NCBI GenBank assembly: GCA_003820635.1 | Contig: RPOS01000048.1 | Coordinates: 1-20,780 of the forward strand | DNA from: Verrucomicrobiaceae bacterium | GTDB taxonomy: Bacteria; Verrucomicrobiota; Verrucomicrobiae; Verrucomicrobiales; Akkermansiaceae | Reading direction: 5' to 3' | Length of the DNA: 20,780 nucleotides | Part shown: piece by piece, positions 19,527 through 20,780 of the stretch | How positions within the stretch are numbered: the first letter of the stretch is position 1 | How the letters are laid out: each line of letters begins with the position of its first letter | Made by a program: the position numbers and the translations under genes | Notes under the pieces: model-generated | Databases searched by the model: none | The model's input: only the letters and a program-made list of their open reading frames with translations | What the model was told of the DNA's origin: nothing

Positions 19527-20594
19527 GTGACGCAACACCGCACCGACGACCTCCGAATCACCGGCCTCAACCCGCTCATTTCACCGGCGGTTCTGGCGTA
19601 TTATCTGCCGCTCACCGAGCAAGCCTCCGAAGTGGTGGCCGGCGCGCGCGCCGAAACAGATGCCATCCTCCGCCGCCATGACGACCGCCTGCTGGCAGTG
19701 GTGGGCCCGTGCTCGATCCACGATCCGGAAGCGGCGCTCGAATACGGTGCCAAGCTCAAGCAGGAGGCCGCGCGGCTCAAGGATGACGTGCTGGTCATCA
19801 TGCGCGTCTATTTCGAAAAACCGCGGACCACCGTCGGTTGGAAAGGCCTGATCAACGACCCGGGGCTGGACGATTCCTTCGACATCAACCGCGGCCTGCG
19901 TGCGGCGCGCGGCCTGCTGCTGGATCTCGCCAACATGGGCATGCCGAGCGGCACCGAGTTTCTGGACACCATCACGCCGCAATACATCGCGGATCTCATC
20001 GCCTGGGGAGCCATCGGCGCGCGCACCACCGAGTCCCAGATCCACCGCGAGCTCGCCTCCGGCCTCTCGATGCCCGTCGGTTTCAAAAACGGCACCGGCG
20101 GCTCGATCCAGATCGCGCTTGATGCCATCCAGTCCGCCTCCCAGCCGCACCATTTCCTCTCGGTGACCAAACAAGGCGTCTCGGCCATCGTTTCCACCTC
20201 TGGAAACGAATCCTGCCACCTCATCCTGCGCGGCGGAAAAACCGGCCCGAACTACGAGAAGCCCGCCATCGACGAGGCCGCGTTGATGCTCCGCGAGCAG
20301 GGACTCATCGAGTCCGTGATGGTGGACTGCTCCCACGGCAATTCCCTCAAGGACTTCCGCAACCAGCCGATGGTCGCGCGCAACCTCGCCAACCAGATCG
20401 CCAGCGGCTGCCGGGTGATCACCTCTGTCATGATCGAATCCAACCTGGTGGAAGGCAGCCAGAAACTCTCCGGAAATCCAACATCCCTCACCTGCGGACA
20501 ATCCGTCACCGACGCATGCCTCGGCTGGGACGACACCGTGGAAACCCTCGACGTGCTGGCCGAAGCAGTCCGCAAACGGCGCAATGCCGGCTGA
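19527..20594 (+). CDS. aroG: 3-deoxy-7-phosphoheptulonate (DAHP) synthase, class I
   Basis: A 355-residue enzyme condensing phosphoenolpyruvate and erythrose 4-phosphate, the first step of the shikimate pathway. Signatures: NDDRLL-type region then GPCSIHDP (60-67, metal-ligand C61), RVYFEKPRTTVGWKG (93-107), GARTTESQIHREL, PVGFKNGT (183-190) and VDCSHGNS with a metal-ligand histidine. Length and N-terminus (DDLRI...L) match the AroF/G/H type, whose N-terminal part carries the feedback site; which amino acid inhibits it cannot be told, so the symbol is generic. GTG at 19527 is chosen because the E. coli-like N-terminus begins there and because the upstream open frame runs through the terminator. 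Residue 191 is glycine where most relatives have aspartate (NGTDG). No other aro gene is visible. Confidence 0.9.
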   Translation: MTQHRTDDLRITGLNPLISPAVLAYYLPLTEQASEVVAGARAETDAILRRHDDRLLAVVGPCSIHDPEAALEYGAKLKQEAARLKDDVLVIMRVYFEKPRTTVGWKGLINDPGLDDSFDINRGLRAARGLLLDLANMGMPSGTEFLDTITPQYIADLIAWGAIGARTTESQIHRELASGLSMPVGFKNGTGGSIQIALDAIQSASQPHHFLSVTKQGVSAIVSTSGNESCHLILRGGKTGPNYEKPAIDEAALMLREQGLIESVMVDCSHGNSLKDFRNQPMVARNLANQIASGCRVITSVMIESNLVEGSQKLSGNPTSLTCGQSVTDACLGWDDTVETLDVLAEAVRKRRNAG

Positions 20595-20673
20595 GGCAGG
20601 TATTTTCCGATAATCAGGAAACCTGAAAATTCCGGTTTCACGGCTTGCGATGAACGAGGGACCTGCCATCCTG

Positions 20674-20691
20674 CGGCAGTTTTCACTGCCG
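20674..20691. repeat. Small hairpin before the right-edge frame
   Basis: CGGCAGT (20674-20680) and ACTGCCG (20685-20691) are a perfect 7-bp stem around TTTC. No T-run follows. It may mark the end of the DAHP synthase message or the leader of the next gene. Confidence 0.35.
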
Positions 20692-20695
20692 GAAA

Positions 20696-20780
20696 ATGGA
20701 TTCAGCCAGCCAGCCCTCGCAAAGCGTCATCACCTGCCGGAACAGCCAAGGCACGGAACTGACGGCCAACCTGTTGCGGA
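20696..20780 (+). CDS. Possible start of a further gene, cut by the window edge
   Basis: From ATG 20696 the frame is open to the edge, giving 28 codons beginning MDSASQPSQSVITCRNSQGTE (first 20 or so shown as a guide). The stretch SVITCRNSQGTELTANLLR recalls the N-terminus of a poorly described family of Verrucomicrobiota and cyanobacterial proteins, but this is memory only. An alternative ATG at 20650 is open in another frame to the edge and gives a less natural sequence. Too little is present to assign a function. Confidence 0.3.
   Translation, partial: MDSASQPSQSVITCRNSQGTELTANLLR

Overview
The window looks like chromosomal DNA of a high-GC, Gram-negative bacterium, most likely a member of the Verrucomicrobiota (Luteolibacter/Haloferula-like). 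This is an inference. It rests on a secreted formylglycine-type sulfatase, a TatD/EboC-like hydrolase paired with a small unnamed protein, a PstC and PstA with very large extra-membrane domains, and several genes that lack a Shine-Dalgarno sequence. There is no rRNA gene or other direct taxonomic marker.

Layout. Positions 1-1190 are an AT-richer accessory patch: a small three-helix membrane protein (169-522), the degenerate 3' end (domains V and VI) of a group II intron on the minus strand (537-676), an unassigned stretch, and a piece that resembles an IS91-type transposase. Positions 1190-2284 hold a 92-residue unknown protein and a TatD-family metal hydrolase. A minus-strand sulfatase (2274-3767) converges on the hydrolase and overlaps it by 11 bases.

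Positions 4010-13347 form a complete phosphate-starvation locus on the plus strand: phoB, phoR, pstS, pstC, pstA, two tandem pstB paralogues and phoU. PhoR and PhoB sense and answer phosphate limitation. PstS captures phosphate in the periplasm, PstC and PstA form the channel, the PstB copies supply ATP hydrolysis, and PhoU couples transport state to PhoR. Matching Pho-box-like dyads lie before phoB and before pstS. RecJ (minus strand, 13370-15064) converges on phoU.

Positions 15338-19404 are a chaperone block, dnaK-groES-groEL, with conspicuous RNA-type hairpins in both gaps and no CIRCE or sigma-32 element that I could find. A strong intrinsic terminator follows groEL. A class I DAHP synthase (aromatic amino acid pathway) follows, and a gene fragment may begin at the right edge.

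Most of the window is ordinary core metabolism. The observations most worth checking are the intron domain V with an insertion in its loop, the pair of Pho-box-like dyads, the nested hairpin between groES and groEL, and a recurring CTAACAG heptamer that coincides with rare leucine codons.
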